45,981 nucleotides of DNA, from assembly GCA_030524525.1 (NCBI GenBank), contig JAUNGI010000018.1, positions 1 through 45,981 of the forward strand. The letters are read 5' to 3'. Each line of letters starts with the position of its first letter. The stretch's first letter is position 1. The translations under genes were made by a program, and so were the position numbers. The notes under the pieces were generated by a model. The model had not been told where the DNA came from. It did not search any database and saw nothing but the letters and a program-made list of their open reading frames with translations. Of the stretch, positions 1 through 7,730 are shown one piece after another. This stretch comes from Lachnospiraceae bacterium (lineage in GTDB: Bacteria > Bacillota > Clostridia > Lachnospirales > Lachnospiraceae).

Positions 1-1
1 A

Positions 2-85
2 CCTGCACCGTATTACAATGACGATGGGGTGCTGGTTATGAGTGTCTATGATTTCTTGCTGAATGAGAGCAGTTTGGATAATTGA
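2..85 (+). CDS. 3' end of an unidentified gene (partial)
   Basis: An open frame runs in from the window edge and ends at a TGA at 83-85. It gives a 27-residue tail (ends in YDFLLNESSLDN) that reads like ordinary protein. The family cannot be named from so short a piece. It is followed after 56 bases by the next gene on the same strand, so the two may be co-transcribed. The other two plus-strand frames close quickly, which is the main support. Confidence 0.4.
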   Translation, partial: PAPYYNDDGVLVMSVYDFLLNESSLDN

Positions 86-141
86 TTGGTTACTGAAAGG
101 TGTTCTCATATGACAAAAAGTACAATAAAAAGGGGAATATA

Positions 142-1329
142 ATGGATAAATGGCCAAATCATGTTAAACAAATTGTTGAGGGGGTTTTGCAAGCGACTAA
201 TCCGATATCATACCTTAAACAATATATAAATGATCCATGCGCACGAGATATAACTTTTCTTTTGTTTGATGGAAAACAAGCAATTGGATTTAAGGAAATT
301 TCACATGAATTTTGCGAGCATAAATATAACATAATAAATTTAGGTTGTTATGAAAAGACAGCTGTGATTAATACTTCGATTCTTTCAGAAAAACAGGAAA
401 TGTGTCTCATTAGAACGGAATATCTAATTAATTTAGATTCCAATATAGCCTCTTTCTTGCCGCAGCTATTAAAGAAAACAAAAATTGAAGACGGATTTCT
501 TAACTTTCTAAAATATTTAAAGAGGAACAATTTGAAGCTCGACTTAATTCCTTATGCACTGGAAGACAGTTTAAACTCGACAGGTATGCGAAATAATGCT
601 CGGGCATATGAATGTTTACTTGGCTTCTTTGTATTTGAAAGAATGTCAATTTCGGAATTAGATACACTGCCGTGTATTCCGAATGTGGACGATTATTGCT
701 GTGCGGATAATGCGTGGTCTAAAATGAGACATACACATTTTTCAGAACGAGAAAATGAAAAAAGGGCACGCGCGATCTATTGTTTTTTCATGATGATATA
801 TATTATTCAATTCGAAAACAAACAGAGTCCGCGAAATAAGACTGCGGAGCTGATTGAGTTTATGAATGATAAATTGGGGATCTATTTTGAATTCGGGACA
901 GTTCTTGCATATTGGTATTTTAATAAATCCTATCAATGCATTGAACAATTCTTTCAAAAAGTGCAGCCAAAGTCAAAAAATAAGTTAAAAAACATAGAGG
1001 GAATGGCTTGGGATTTATACCATTTATGGGATGTTCCGACAGAAATGGTGATTTTGACACAGAATGATAATGCAGTTGTGTTACAAGGATTAGCTACACA
1101 TGATGATGCACTTGCCAAAATTGCGAAATTAAATCCGCTTACAAGGGTTGCTTTTTATGCAGATGAGGCACAGGTTAAATACGCTTTCTCGATCAGTGAT
1201 ATATTGGCTAATGATTCTATACTAGAACCATTAGCCAATATGAAAGCAAAAAGAGAACACCTGCGTGCTACAGTGGATTTGATTCAATTATCAAGAGATT
1301 TAGAAGCAAAACTGCTGGGAATGTTTTAA
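142..1329 (+). CDS. Unrecognised AT-rich 395-aa protein
   Basis: The frame is open from 100, but the ATG at 142 is the better start because AAGGGG lies just upstream; this gives 395 residues beginning MDKWPNHVKQ. No signal peptide or convincing membrane segment is visible, so it is probably cytosolic. I do not recognise the family. The C-terminal third, from about residue 285 (IEGMAWDLYHLWD) through a stretch with several acidic residues (TQNDNA, THDDALAK, YADEAQ), resembles an alternating strand/helix nuclease-like fold, but this is only an impression. Base composition and codon use are far more AT-rich than the genes from 1600 onward, which suggests acquisition by transfer and possibly an island or defence locus cut by the window edge. 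No function is assigned. Confidence 0.7.
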   Translation: MDKWPNHVKQIVEGVLQATNPISYLKQYINDPCARDITFLLFDGKQAIGFKEISHEFCEHKYNIINLGCYEKTAVINTSILSEKQEMCLIRTEYLINLDSNIASFLPQLLKKTKIEDGFLNFLKYLKRNNLKLDLIPYALEDSLNSTGMRNNARAYECLLGFFVFERMSISELDTLPCIPNVDDYCCADNAWSKMRHTHFSERENEKRARAIYCFFMMIYIIQFENKQSPRNKTAELIEFMNDKLGIYFEFGTVLAYWYFNKSYQCIEQFFQKVQPKSKNKLKNIEGMAWDLYHLWDVPTEMVILTQNDNAVVLQGLATHDDALAKIAKLNPLTRVAFYADEAQVKYAFSISDILANDSILEPLANMKAKREHLRATVDLIQLSRDLEAKLLGMF

Positions 1330-1599
1330 AGGCATTGTTGACAAATCGGGGTGATAGATTCTCAAGCCAACAGGTTGTTTTTGCATCTATTTCTCACAAG
1401 ATATATGAAGCATGCAATAATGAGCGCAGTGGTAAAACACTCCCTGCTTTTACAACCATTTGATTACGTTTTATATCCCGAGCTTACAATATATTATTTG
1501 GTTTGCTGATTGCAACATGGATTAAGCAACGTAAAAATGCATAATTAGAAGATTGAAAAAAACGGTACAAATATAAGCATTTTAGGAGGATTTTCGTTT
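1330..1599 (+). other. AT-rich intergenic stretch
   Basis: No gene can be supported here. A frame open from about 1338 to 1463 reads like degraded protein (DRFSSQQVVFASISHKIYE) and may be the remains of a gene, but it lacks a good start and ribosome site. The composition changes from AT-rich to GC-rich close to the next gene. A good ribosome site (TAGGAGGA) for the phosphatase lies at about 1581-1590. Confidence 0.3.
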
Positions 1600-2073
1600 A
1601 TGATAAAAGTATTATTCGTCTGCCACGGCAACATCTGCCGCAGCCCTATGGCGGAATTTATTATGAAATCCCTCGTTGTCCGCGAGGGGCTTTCTTCTGA
1701 CTTTTTTATCGCCTCTGCCGCCACTTCCACCGAGGAGATCGGGAATCCGGTTTATCCGCCTGCCAGACGGCGGCTGGCACAGGCAGGGATATCCTGTGAA
1801 GGAAAGCGGGCGGTGCAGATGACGCGGCGGGATTACGAGCGTTACGACTATCTGGTCGGGATGGATCACTGGAATATTTCCAACATGACCCGCATCGCCG
1901 GAGGCGATCCAGCGGGAAAGATCGTGCGGCTGCTGGATCTGACCGAGCGCCCCGGGGATGTGGCGGATCCGTGGTATACCGGGGATTTTGAGGCGACCTT
2001 TCGGGATGTGTCGGAAGGCTCCGAAGCGTTGTTGCGTCTATGCATGAAGAAGTTGGGAAGGAAAAGAGACTAG
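1600..2073 (+). CDS. Low-molecular-weight protein tyrosine phosphatase
   Basis: The protein has 157 residues, normal for the family. It should hydrolyse phosphotyrosine (or arginine phosphate in some Firmicute members) through a cysteinyl-phosphate intermediate in the cytosol. The CX5R phosphate loop is at the N-terminus (Cys8 to Arg14, in VCHGNICRSPMAE), and the conserved aspartate that acts as general acid is in DPWYTG (Asp123). The start is supported by a strong AGGAGG upstream. It stands alone: the upstream gene differs in composition and decayed sequence follows, so no tyrosine kinase or capsule partner is visible. The family assignment is firm; the physiological substrate is not known. 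Confidence 0.95.
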   Translation: MIKVLFVCHGNICRSPMAEFIMKSLVVREGLSSDFFIASAATSTEEIGNPVYPPARRRLAQAGISCEGKRAVQMTRRDYERYDYLVGMDHWNISNMTRIAGGDPAGKIVRLLDLTERPGDVADPWYTGDFEATFRDVSEGSEALLRLCMKKLGRKRD

Positions 2074-2695
2074 CGCGTCTTGGAATCGTTTCCTGATGCG
2101 GAGAACGTGACCTGTGCAACAAAAGCATGAGGCGGTGCGGGAAAGCAAGATTCTAAAGAGGCAAACTCGGCGCTCTGGTAGAAGTATAAGGAACTGTCGG
2201 ATAGCGGTATCGAGGCAGGGAAAATACTGGCGAAGGCTGCGATAAGGACATGGAAAGAAAAATGTGGGATCCCAAAGCTTACGAGGCAATCGCAGGCACC
2301 GATTTCGAAATGCGTGAGAAATTGCGGAACCCGATCCGGAAAGGCATAAGAGATAAGCGCGATCCATGCAAGGGGGATGTTGAAAGAAACGGAAGTCTTT
2401 TACCAATTTATGTTAAGCAACGGAGATGCAATCAGTTATCCGTCGGAGTAAGCCGCCTGAAAAAAATCGAGCGTTCCGATCTTGAAGGAAAATAAATCAG
2501 AAGACTACATGAGTAGAAAAAGGGAAGCGCTTGAGTAGAAAAAATTTGCTTAAAAGGTAAAGCTTGCGTAGAAAGAAAAGCTTGAACCTGTCGCCTTATG
2601 GTAACCAAGGTTCACGGCATAAAAGCATATCGCAAAGATACATAGATAGAAAAAAACATGGAATGAATAAAAAATAAACAAAGGAGAGCTTACTA
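2074..2695 (+). other. Long intergenic region with gene remnants
   Basis: No intact gene is supported in these 620 bases. Fragments in different frames read like protein: a stretch near 2250-2350 (MWDPKAYEAIAGTDFEMREKL) and, in another frame, 2378-2452 (MLKETEVFYQFMLSNGDAI then TAA). This suggests a decayed gene with frameshifts. From about 2510 to 2590 there are three imperfect copies of a unit like GCTTGAGTAGAAAAA. A clear ribosome site (AAAGGAGA) precedes the lipoprotein gene at about 2681-2688. Confidence 0.35.
2250..2452 (+). pseudogene. Possible frameshifted remnant of an unknown gene
   Basis: Two protein-like segments in adjacent frames, MERKMWDPKAYEAIAGTDFE and MLKETEVFYQFMLSNGDAI, together look like one short gene broken by a frameshift near 2350-2378. 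Neither has a convincing ribosome site. The family is not recognised, and chance open frames are a real alternative. Confidence 0.2.
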
Positions 2696-4483
2696 ATGAA
2701 ACATTCCCTCATCATTACCCTACTGATCCTGAGTCTTCTTGTTTCCGCCTGCGGAAAGGGAGACAACGAAGAAAAAAACGGCGATCCGCAGACGACGCCC
2801 GGAAGCGGGCAGGAAGTCGGCTTATCACCCTCGCCGGATGCTTCGGCGACGCCGTTTGTTCCGGAAAATCCGGACGTTATGCCAAGCACCGAGGAGGAGC
2901 TGACGCTTGATCTGGCGGCTCGATGCTCGGTGTACGGGCAGGAAACCGGAACGGAGAATGCCGACGGCTCGGTCTTTTTTGCGGGCGGAACGATCAGCAA
3001 ATGCATGTTCCCGATGGGCGCGTCGCTGGAGCGCGGAAAGACCGTTACGGTGACCGTGCGGGGAACGCTGGCGAACGGCTCGGGGGAAGACGTCTGCTTC
3101 TACCTGACGAACGAAAGCATGGGAAAGTGCTCGGCAAAAAATTATGTGCTGGAGGCGCAGAGCGGAGCTTTCGAGGAAACCTTCACGCTGGAAGCGTCGG
3201 CAACGGCGACTGGGATCATGCTTTCGGGACCGAGCATGGAAGATCGGCTGCCGGAGCTTACAATCTCCGAGCTTCGTGTCCGCGGGGAAGTGGAGCTTGC
3301 GAGCAGCGGCCCCATCAGCTACGAACAGGCGGTTTCCGAGCCTTGGTATCAGAATCTGCTTGCGCGTGCGCAGATGAATCTGGGCAATAACAAGCGTCTG
3401 AAAGCGGTGATCGAAAAGGCGCAGGCAGGCGAGGAGATTACGATCGCCGCGATCGGCGGCTCCATCACGGAGGGCGCGGGCGCGCAGAAGTATAAGGAGT
3501 GCTATGCGTATCAGATCTATGAGGGCTTCCGTGCCGCTTATGGAGCCGAGGACGGGGAGAATATCTCGTTTCTGAATGCGGGCGTCGGCGGAACGCCTTC
3601 GACCTTTGGCTATATGCGCTATGAGCGCGATGTCGTTTCGCGCGTCACGGATCAGGACGGGCTGCCGGATATTGTTATTGTGGAATATGCGGTAAACGAC
3701 GGCGGCGAGCCGACCAACCATCAATGCTACGAGTCTATGGTAAAACAGATATTGCAGCAGCCGAACGAGCCGGTCGTCATTCTGCTGTTTTCGGTTTTTC
3801 CGAGCGGCTATAATTTGCAGAGCGAATTGAAAAAAATCGGGGAAACCTACGATCTGATGATGGTCAGCATTAAGGACGGCGCGTTTCCCTATGTGGGCGA
3901 CAAGTGGAGCGAGGAAGAATTTTTCTATGATATTTACCATCCCACAACCTTGGGACACAAGGTGATGGCGGACTGCGTGCTTGGCGCGATCGCCGCCGCA
4001 TGGGAGGCGCCGGAGGACGAGCAGGACGTCGACCTCAGCGTCGGCGCAGCGTACGGAACAAGCTATCTGGGACTGGAAAGCATCTTCCGCGACAGCTATG
4101 ACGCGGAGCTGCGGTTGGAGCTGGGCGGCTTTTCCTCGGATGACGCGGCGGCCTATTCCAACACGCCGATCGGCAGGGTGTGCGGAGAGAATTTCCATCA
4201 TGCCGCCAACGGCGGCAGCGAGCCGCTGACGTTTGAAGCTTCCTGCAAAAATCTGCTGCTTGCCTATCGTGCGGTAAACGACGCGTCGTTCGGCAGCATT
4301 GACGTCTATGTGGACGGGAAGAAGGTCAAAACGATCGCGGGCAATACCGGAAGTTGGGGGCAGTCGGTGGTGGAGCTGGTCTTCGCCGAGGAGAGCGCGT
4401 CGCCGCACCGGATCGAGATCCGAATGGCGGAGGGAGACGAAAACAAGAAGTTTACGATCACCTGCCTTGCCTATACGCCCTGA
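2696..4483 (+). CDS. SGNH/GDSL-hydrolase lipoprotein
   Basis: A 595-residue secreted lipoprotein. The N-terminus is a type II signal peptide with lipobox LVSAC (lipidated Cys19), followed by a Pro/Ser/Thr-rich linker to about residue 60. A beta-rich, carbohydrate-binding-like region follows (about 65-205), then an SGNH hydrolase domain (about 225-440): GGSITEG carries the catalytic serine near residue 255, GVGG supplies the oxyanion glycine, EYAVND the block III asparagine, and YDIYHPTTLGH the Asp/His pair. A second beta-sandwich domain (about 450-595) completes it. SGNH enzymes of this layout usually deacylate polysaccharides such as xylan, glucomannan or wall polymers. The beta-mannosidase operon 3.8 kb downstream would fit a mannan deacetylase, but that is inference. 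The start is supported by AAAGGAGA. Confidence 0.88.
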   Translation: MKHSLIITLLILSLLVSACGKGDNEEKNGDPQTTPGSGQEVGLSPSPDASATPFVPENPDVMPSTEEELTLDLAARCSVYGQETGTENADGSVFFAGGTISKCMFPMGASLERGKTVTVTVRGTLANGSGEDVCFYLTNESMGKCSAKNYVLEAQSGAFEETFTLEASATATGIMLSGPSMEDRLPELTISELRVRGEVELASSGPISYEQAVSEPWYQNLLARAQMNLGNNKRLKAVIEKAQAGEEITIAAIGGSITEGAGAQKYKECYAYQIYEGFRAAYGAEDGENISFLNAGVGGTPSTFGYMRYERDVVSRVTDQDGLPDIVIVEYAVNDGGEPTNHQCYESMVKQILQQPNEPVVILLFSVFPSGYNLQSELKKIGETYDLMMVSIKDGAFPYVGDKWSEEEFFYDIYHPTTLGHKVMADCVLGAIAAAWEAPEDEQDVDLSVGAAYGTSYLGLESIFRDSYDAELRLELGGFSSDDAAAYSNTPIGRVCGENFHHAANGGSEPLTFEASCKNLLLAYRAVNDASFGSIDVYVDGKKVKTIAGNTGSWGQSVVELVFAEESASPHRIEIRMAEGDENKKFTITCLAYTP

Positions 4484-5113
4484 GCGCTTCGTGCTTCGCC
4501 CGCCGCACTCGCACCCATTCGCGATCCGCGCTATGGCGCGTCTTGCTCATGAGGTGGCAGCCCGTCCGTTCGCCCATGGCTCCGCGTGTGCGGGCACACT
4601 CCGTCCATGTCTGACCGGACGGGAGCAAGCGGATAGAAAAGTCGAGCGCTTCGAGCTTCGCCCGCAGCGCTCACCCCCCTTCGCAATCCGCGCTATGGCG
4701 CGTCTTGCTCATGAGGGGGCAGCCCGTCCGTTCGCCCATGGCGCTGCGTGTGCAGGCACACTCTGCCCCATGGCTGACCGGACGGGAGAAAGCGGATAGA
4801 AAAGTCGAGCGCTTCGTGCTTCGCCCGCAGCGCTCACCCCCCCTTCGCAATCCGCGCGTAGGCGCGTCTTGCTCATGAGGGGGCAGTCCGTCCGTTCGTC
4901 CATGGCTCTGCGTGTGCTTGCACACTCTGCTCCATGGCAGACCGGACGGGAGAAAGCGAATAGAAAAGTCGAGCGCTTCGTGCTTCGCCGCAGCGCTCAC
5001 CCCCCTTCGCAATCCGCGCGTAGGCGCGTCTTGCTCATGAGGGGGCAGCCCGTCCGTTCGCCCATGGCTCCGCGTGTGCGGGCACACTCTGCCCCATGGC
5101 AGCCCGGACGGGA
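4484..5113 (+). repeat. Four tandem copies of a ~163-bp hairpin-rich repeat
   Basis: Copies begin at 4484, 4646, 4809 and 4973 (spacings 162, 163 and 164) and end at about 5113, directly after the lipoprotein stop and just before the spoIIID promoter. Each copy carries a hairpin GAGCGCT...AGCGCTC (degenerate in copy 1), a short GCGCG..CGCG palindrome, and a large nested dyad: CCCGTCCG ... CCATGG ... GTGTGC, then GCACAC ... CCATGG ... CGGACGGG. Copies 2-4 are nearly identical and copy 1 has diverged. Long frames on both strands through the array are by-products of repeat periodicity and GC content. There is no sign of a gene, nor of CRISPR-like short repeats and spacers. Confidence 0.9.
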
Positions 5114-5123
5114 CTTTTCTGGT

Positions 5124-5152
5124 ACATATTCCCACCTGACCCTGCATACACT
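5124..5152 (+). promoter_or_regulatory. Sigma-E-type promoter of spoIIID
   Basis: The -10 CATACACT at 5145-5152 matches the sigma-E consensus CATACAHT completely. The -35 ACATATT at 5124-5130 matches KMATATT except in its first base. The spacer is 14 bases and the predicted start of transcription is about 20 bases before the spoIIID ATG. Sigma-E control of spoIIID is established in Bacillus, so site and gene support each other. Confidence 0.75.
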
Positions 5153-5179
5153 GTACAAAGCACAGCGTTTGGTGGGAAG

Positions 5180-5455
5180 ATGGCGAATTACAGTGTATTT
5201 AAGAATCAGCAGATAGAGGAACGGGTCGTGGAGATTGCCAGCTACATTGTACAGAACCAAGCAACGGTTCGGAGCGCGGCAAAGCAGTTCGGCCTCAGCA
5301 AGTCTACGGTACACAAGGACGTCTCGGAACGGATTCTGCATATAAATCCCAGTCTTGCGGAGCAGGTCCGCAAGGTGTTGGATGTAAATAAGTCGGAACG
5401 GCATATCCGCGGCGGGATGGCAACGAAGGAGAAGTATCTGCACCAGCATACATGA
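5180..5455 (+). CDS. spoIIID: Sporulation transcription factor SpoIIID
   Basis: A 91-residue DNA-binding protein, the normal length. The frame is open from 5096 inside the repeat array, but the ATG at 5180 gives the family N-terminus and sits below a sigma-E promoter. The helix-turn-helix is FGLSKSTVHKDVSERI (about residues 38-53), nearly identical to Bacillus SpoIIID, and the C-terminal basic segment SERHIRGGMATKEKY is also characteristic. In spore formers it acts in the mother cell, activating or repressing sigma-E genes and helping sigK expression. The M23 peptidase about 1 kb downstream recalls the common spoIIQ-spoIIID neighbourhood. The ribosome site (GGTGGG) is close to the ATG and only moderate. 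Confidence 0.95.
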   Translation: MANYSVFKNQQIEERVVEIASYIVQNQATVRSAAKQFGLSKSTVHKDVSERILHINPSLAEQVRKVLDVNKSERHIRGGMATKEKYLHQHT

Positions 5456-5526
5456 TCGGAAACGGGGGATGCATTGAACGCCTAAGCCAATGTGTCCCTT
5501 CTTTGTTATACCGAAAAAATCAAAGC

Positions 5527-5554
5527 TTGCACTGCGGATTTTTTGTGATATACT
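5527..5554 (+). promoter_or_regulatory. Sigma-A-type promoter for the zinc-ribbon gene
   Basis: TTGCAC at 5527-5532 and TATACT at 5549-5554 are separated by 16 bases, and a TG lies just before the -10 (extended type). The transcript would have a leader of about 60 bases containing a hairpin (GTATCGC...GCGATAC). Confidence 0.6.
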
Positions 5555-5622
5555 GGGAGTATCGCAGACGGGCGGCAACCCCGGGAAAGCGATACCGATG
5601 CTTTTGAGAAACGAGGAAAACA

Positions 5623-6120
5623 ATGGATACCTGTAAGATTTGCGGACGAAAAAATCCGGTGGAGGACGCGAATTTCTGCTATTACTGCGGAGCGTCGCTT
5701 CGGGAGGGAGAAGAAGGACTGGCGATCAACGCAAGCCTTATAAAAGAACTTCAGGAACCCGTGCTGGAAAATCCGGTGCCTCAGGGGGATGCGCCGGCGA
5801 ACGGAGCCTTTGTACCGCGCAGCGACGAGGAACGTATGCTGGCGGAGGGAAAACCGTTTAGTAAGTGGAAGTGGTTCGGGACATTTCTGCTTTTGCTGAT
5901 TCCGGTCTACGGCTGGGTCGCTTTTCTGGTGATCCTGTGCATCAGCGCTTTCGGAACGGCAGCCACGGGCGAACGGAAGGAAATGGCGAAGGGTCTGCTG
6001 CTGTTTGTGGTTGTATTCGCCGTATTTATGATTATCGGGATGGTGCAGATGTTCAGCAACCCGGAATTTATGGAATATTATAATCAGCTTATGGAGGAAG
6101 CGACGGCTTCGATGAAGTAG
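5623..6120 (+). CDS. Zinc-ribbon membrane protein
   Basis: A 165-residue protein beginning with a double-Cys zinc ribbon (CKICGRKNP...FCYYCG, residues 4-24), followed by a polar linker and two hydrophobic segments (about 86-110 and 125-146). The C-terminus is short and amphipathic. Such zinc_ribbon_2-type proteins are common, poorly characterised membrane proteins in Clostridia; the ribbon is presumably cytosolic. It lies between spoIIID and the M23 peptidase but has its own promoter and terminator, so operon membership is doubtful. The start has an ACGAGGA ribosome site. I assign no function beyond the architecture. Confidence 0.8.
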   Translation: MDTCKICGRKNPVEDANFCYYCGASLREGEEGLAINASLIKELQEPVLENPVPQGDAPANGAFVPRSDEERMLAEGKPFSKWKWFGTFLLLLIPVYGWVAFLVILCISAFGTAATGERKEMAKGLLLFVVVFAVFMIIGMVQMFSNPEFMEYYNQLMEEATASMK

Positions 6121-6163
6121 CGTCGGCGGTTCTTTCTCCGGAGCAGAGCTTTGGGAACATGAG

Positions 6164-6203
6164 ACAGGCGGTTCGTGCATAACATGAATCAGCCTGTTTT
6201 TTT
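6164..6203 (+). terminator. Rho-independent terminator after zinc-ribbon gene
   Basis: ACAGGC pairs with GCCTGT with further pairing inside (GGTTC/GAATC), followed by seven T. The T-run merges into the first copy of the dispersed hairpin element. Confidence 0.65.
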
Positions 6204-6317
6204 ATAGGAAACCATGTTTCCTATAAAAAAACGCTCCGCAGGGATCGCACTGCGGCGGAGAGAAAGATGCCGCTGATGCAGCCCGCCGCAGGCGAGGAAT
6301 CCCGCAAAGCGGGATTC
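6197..6317 (+). repeat. Dispersed hairpin element, copy 1
   Basis: The first of five copies in this window. The order of parts is an AT-rich hairpin (TATAGGAAAC..GTTTCCTATA type), then AAAAAACGCTCCGC, then GGGATCGCACTGCGGCGGAG (pairs back with CTCCGC), a GC hairpin CCGCCGCAGGCG, and a terminal hairpin GAATCCCGC..GCGGGATTC. Copy 2 follows directly. It lies between genes in the same orientation as the flanking genes. Confidence 0.85.
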
Positions 6318-6320
6318 TAT

Positions 6321-6442
6321 GTTATTATAGGAAACTGCGTTTCCTATAACAAAAAACGCTCCGCGGGGATCGCACTGCGGCGGAGAGGAAGATGCTGCTG
6401 ACGCAGCCCGCCGCAGGCGGGGAATCCTGCCTTGCGGGATTC
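6321..6442 (+). repeat. Dispersed hairpin element, copy 2
   Basis: Tandem with copy 1 and of the same length and order of parts: hairpin GTTAT(T)ATAGGAAAC..GTTTCCTATAAC, the CGCTCCGC/GCGGAG stem, CCGCCGCAGGCGG, and a last hairpin GGAATCCTGC..GCGGGATTCC. Stem bases differ from copy 1 but the pairing is kept. Confidence 0.85.
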
Positions 6443-6526
6443 CTTGTTCTGCTAAGGAAAATTTGGTTCCCGGCGCGAGACACATTCCGGGTTCTGTCGG
6501 AAAATTCTGGTTTGGGAGGTAGCCGC

Positions 6527-7669
6527 ATGCTGCTTGCGAAAATATCGCCGCCTCGGAGCTTTCGTCAAAAAGGCAATCTGGGGCTGCTGCTTTTATGTAC
6601 GGCGCTTATGCTTCTGACATGGCAGGTAGAAAATATGGTCTGGTCGCAGACAAAGCTGGCGCTTTTGGCGGTTTCGGGAGAGACCGGGGAGGCGGCAGCC
6701 GAAACGGAAGAAAAGAAATTCATAACCTATGTGGATTTTACGGTTCCCCTGTGGGCGCTGGAGCTGGCGTATCAGTACGATATCAGCTCCTACGGAGAGG
6801 AGGCTCATTATTCATGGGTCGAACTGCTGGCGTATGTCTCCGCCCATACCGGCGGGAAATATAACGATTCCGGCAAAGTGCGCGAGCTGATGAAAAAAGC
6901 CTGCGCGCAGATCGGGGAACAGAAGGGCAGCTGTCGGGAGCGGTGGCGGGAGGAATTAAAATACTATTCCTATTATGAAGAGGTCTACGACAGTATATTG
7001 GGCGATTGGCTGGGGGAGTACGAATACGAAGAAGTGGAGGACGGCGCATCGGTCTGGAAGACGAAGTACGGCTTAAAGGCGTATTCGCCGATCGCCCGTT
7101 ATTTTCCGTACGAGGCATACGACGACTTCGGCGCGTCCCGCTCCTACGGCTACAAAAGGCGGCATCTGGGGCACGACATGCTGGGGCAGACGGGAACGCC
7201 CATTACAGCAGTAGAATCGGGGATTGTCGAGGCTTTGGGCTGGAACCAGTACGGCGGCTGGCGCATCGGCATCCGGAGCATGGACGGGCAGCGCTACTAT
7301 TATTATGCGCACCTGCGCCAGAACTGGCCCTATGTGAAAACGCTTCAGGTCGGGGATCTTGTGACTGCGGGAGACGTGATCGGCTATATGGGGCGAACCG
7401 GCTACAGCACGCAGGAAAATGTCAATAATATCGAGGTGACGCATCTGCACTTCGGCATTCAGCTGATCTACGACGAATCGCAGAAGGAGAGCGACAACGA
7501 GATCTGGATCGACTGCTATGCGCTGACCGAGTTTCTGCAAAAGCACCGGCAGGAGGTCGAAAAGGACTTGGAGAGCGGCGAATGGCACCGGAAAACGCAG
7601 ATTCGCGATCCGCTGCTCGTTCCGGAGCAAAAAGAGGAACATACGGTTTTTCAAGCGGCGGTTTCTTGA
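6527..7669 (+). CDS. Membrane-anchored M23 (LytM) peptidase, SpoIIQ-like context
   Basis: The frame is open from 6392 through a repeat, but the ATG at 6527 has GGGAGG upstream and gives 380 residues. One N-terminal membrane segment (about residues 17-35) places the rest outside the membrane or in the forespore-mother cell space. Residues about 60-160 form a helical region and about 205-320 the LytM domain. The zinc ligands are intact: HLGHD (His213, Asp217) and HLH (His306, His308), so an active endopeptidase cutting peptidoglycan cross-bridges is expected. SpoIIQ in Bacillus lacks full catalytic residues while clostridial homologues can keep them. Proximity to spoIIID suggests a sporulation role, but a vegetative wall hydrolase cannot be excluded. 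Confidence 0.85.
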   Translation: MLLAKISPPRSFRQKGNLGLLLLCTALMLLTWQVENMVWSQTKLALLAVSGETGEAAAETEEKKFITYVDFTVPLWALELAYQYDISSYGEEAHYSWVELLAYVSAHTGGKYNDSGKVRELMKKACAQIGEQKGSCRERWREELKYYSYYEEVYDSILGDWLGEYEYEEVEDGASVWKTKYGLKAYSPIARYFPYEAYDDFGASRSYGYKRRHLGHDMLGQTGTPITAVESGIVEALGWNQYGGWRIGIRSMDGQRYYYYAHLRQNWPYVKTLQVGDLVTAGDVIGYMGRTGYSTQENVNNIEVTHLHFGIQLIYDESQKESDNEIWIDCYALTEFLQKHRQEVEKDLESGEWHRKTQIRDPLLVPEQKEEHTVFQAAVS

Positions 7670-7694
7670 CTTCGCGAAAGGGCTATTGTACAAT
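7666..7694 (+). promoter_or_regulatory. Sigma-A promoter of the mannosidase operon
   Basis: TTGACT (7666-7671), 17-base spacer, TACAAT (7689-7694). The -35 overlaps the stop codon of the M23 gene. The start of transcription would be about 30 bases before the metallophosphoesterase ATG. Confidence 0.75.
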
Positions 7695-7730
7695 CGCATC
7701 AGAGAAAAGCCACGGAAGGAGAGGAGCGCC

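Noticed and set aside
2250-2495. 81-codon frame as an intact gene
   Set aside because: There is no ribosome site and protein-like sequence continues in another frame, so a remnant is more likely.
2825-4408. 527-codon minus-strand open frame
   Set aside because: It is antisense to the SGNH lipoprotein gene, which has a lipobox and all catalytic blocks.
4484-5113. CRISPR array
   Set aside because: The units are 163 bp, adjoin without unique spacers and no cas gene is present.
4299-5147. Several frames of 60-170 codons on both strands in the 163-bp repeats
   Set aside because: The frames simply repeat the array in translation, lack ribosome sites and have no domain character.
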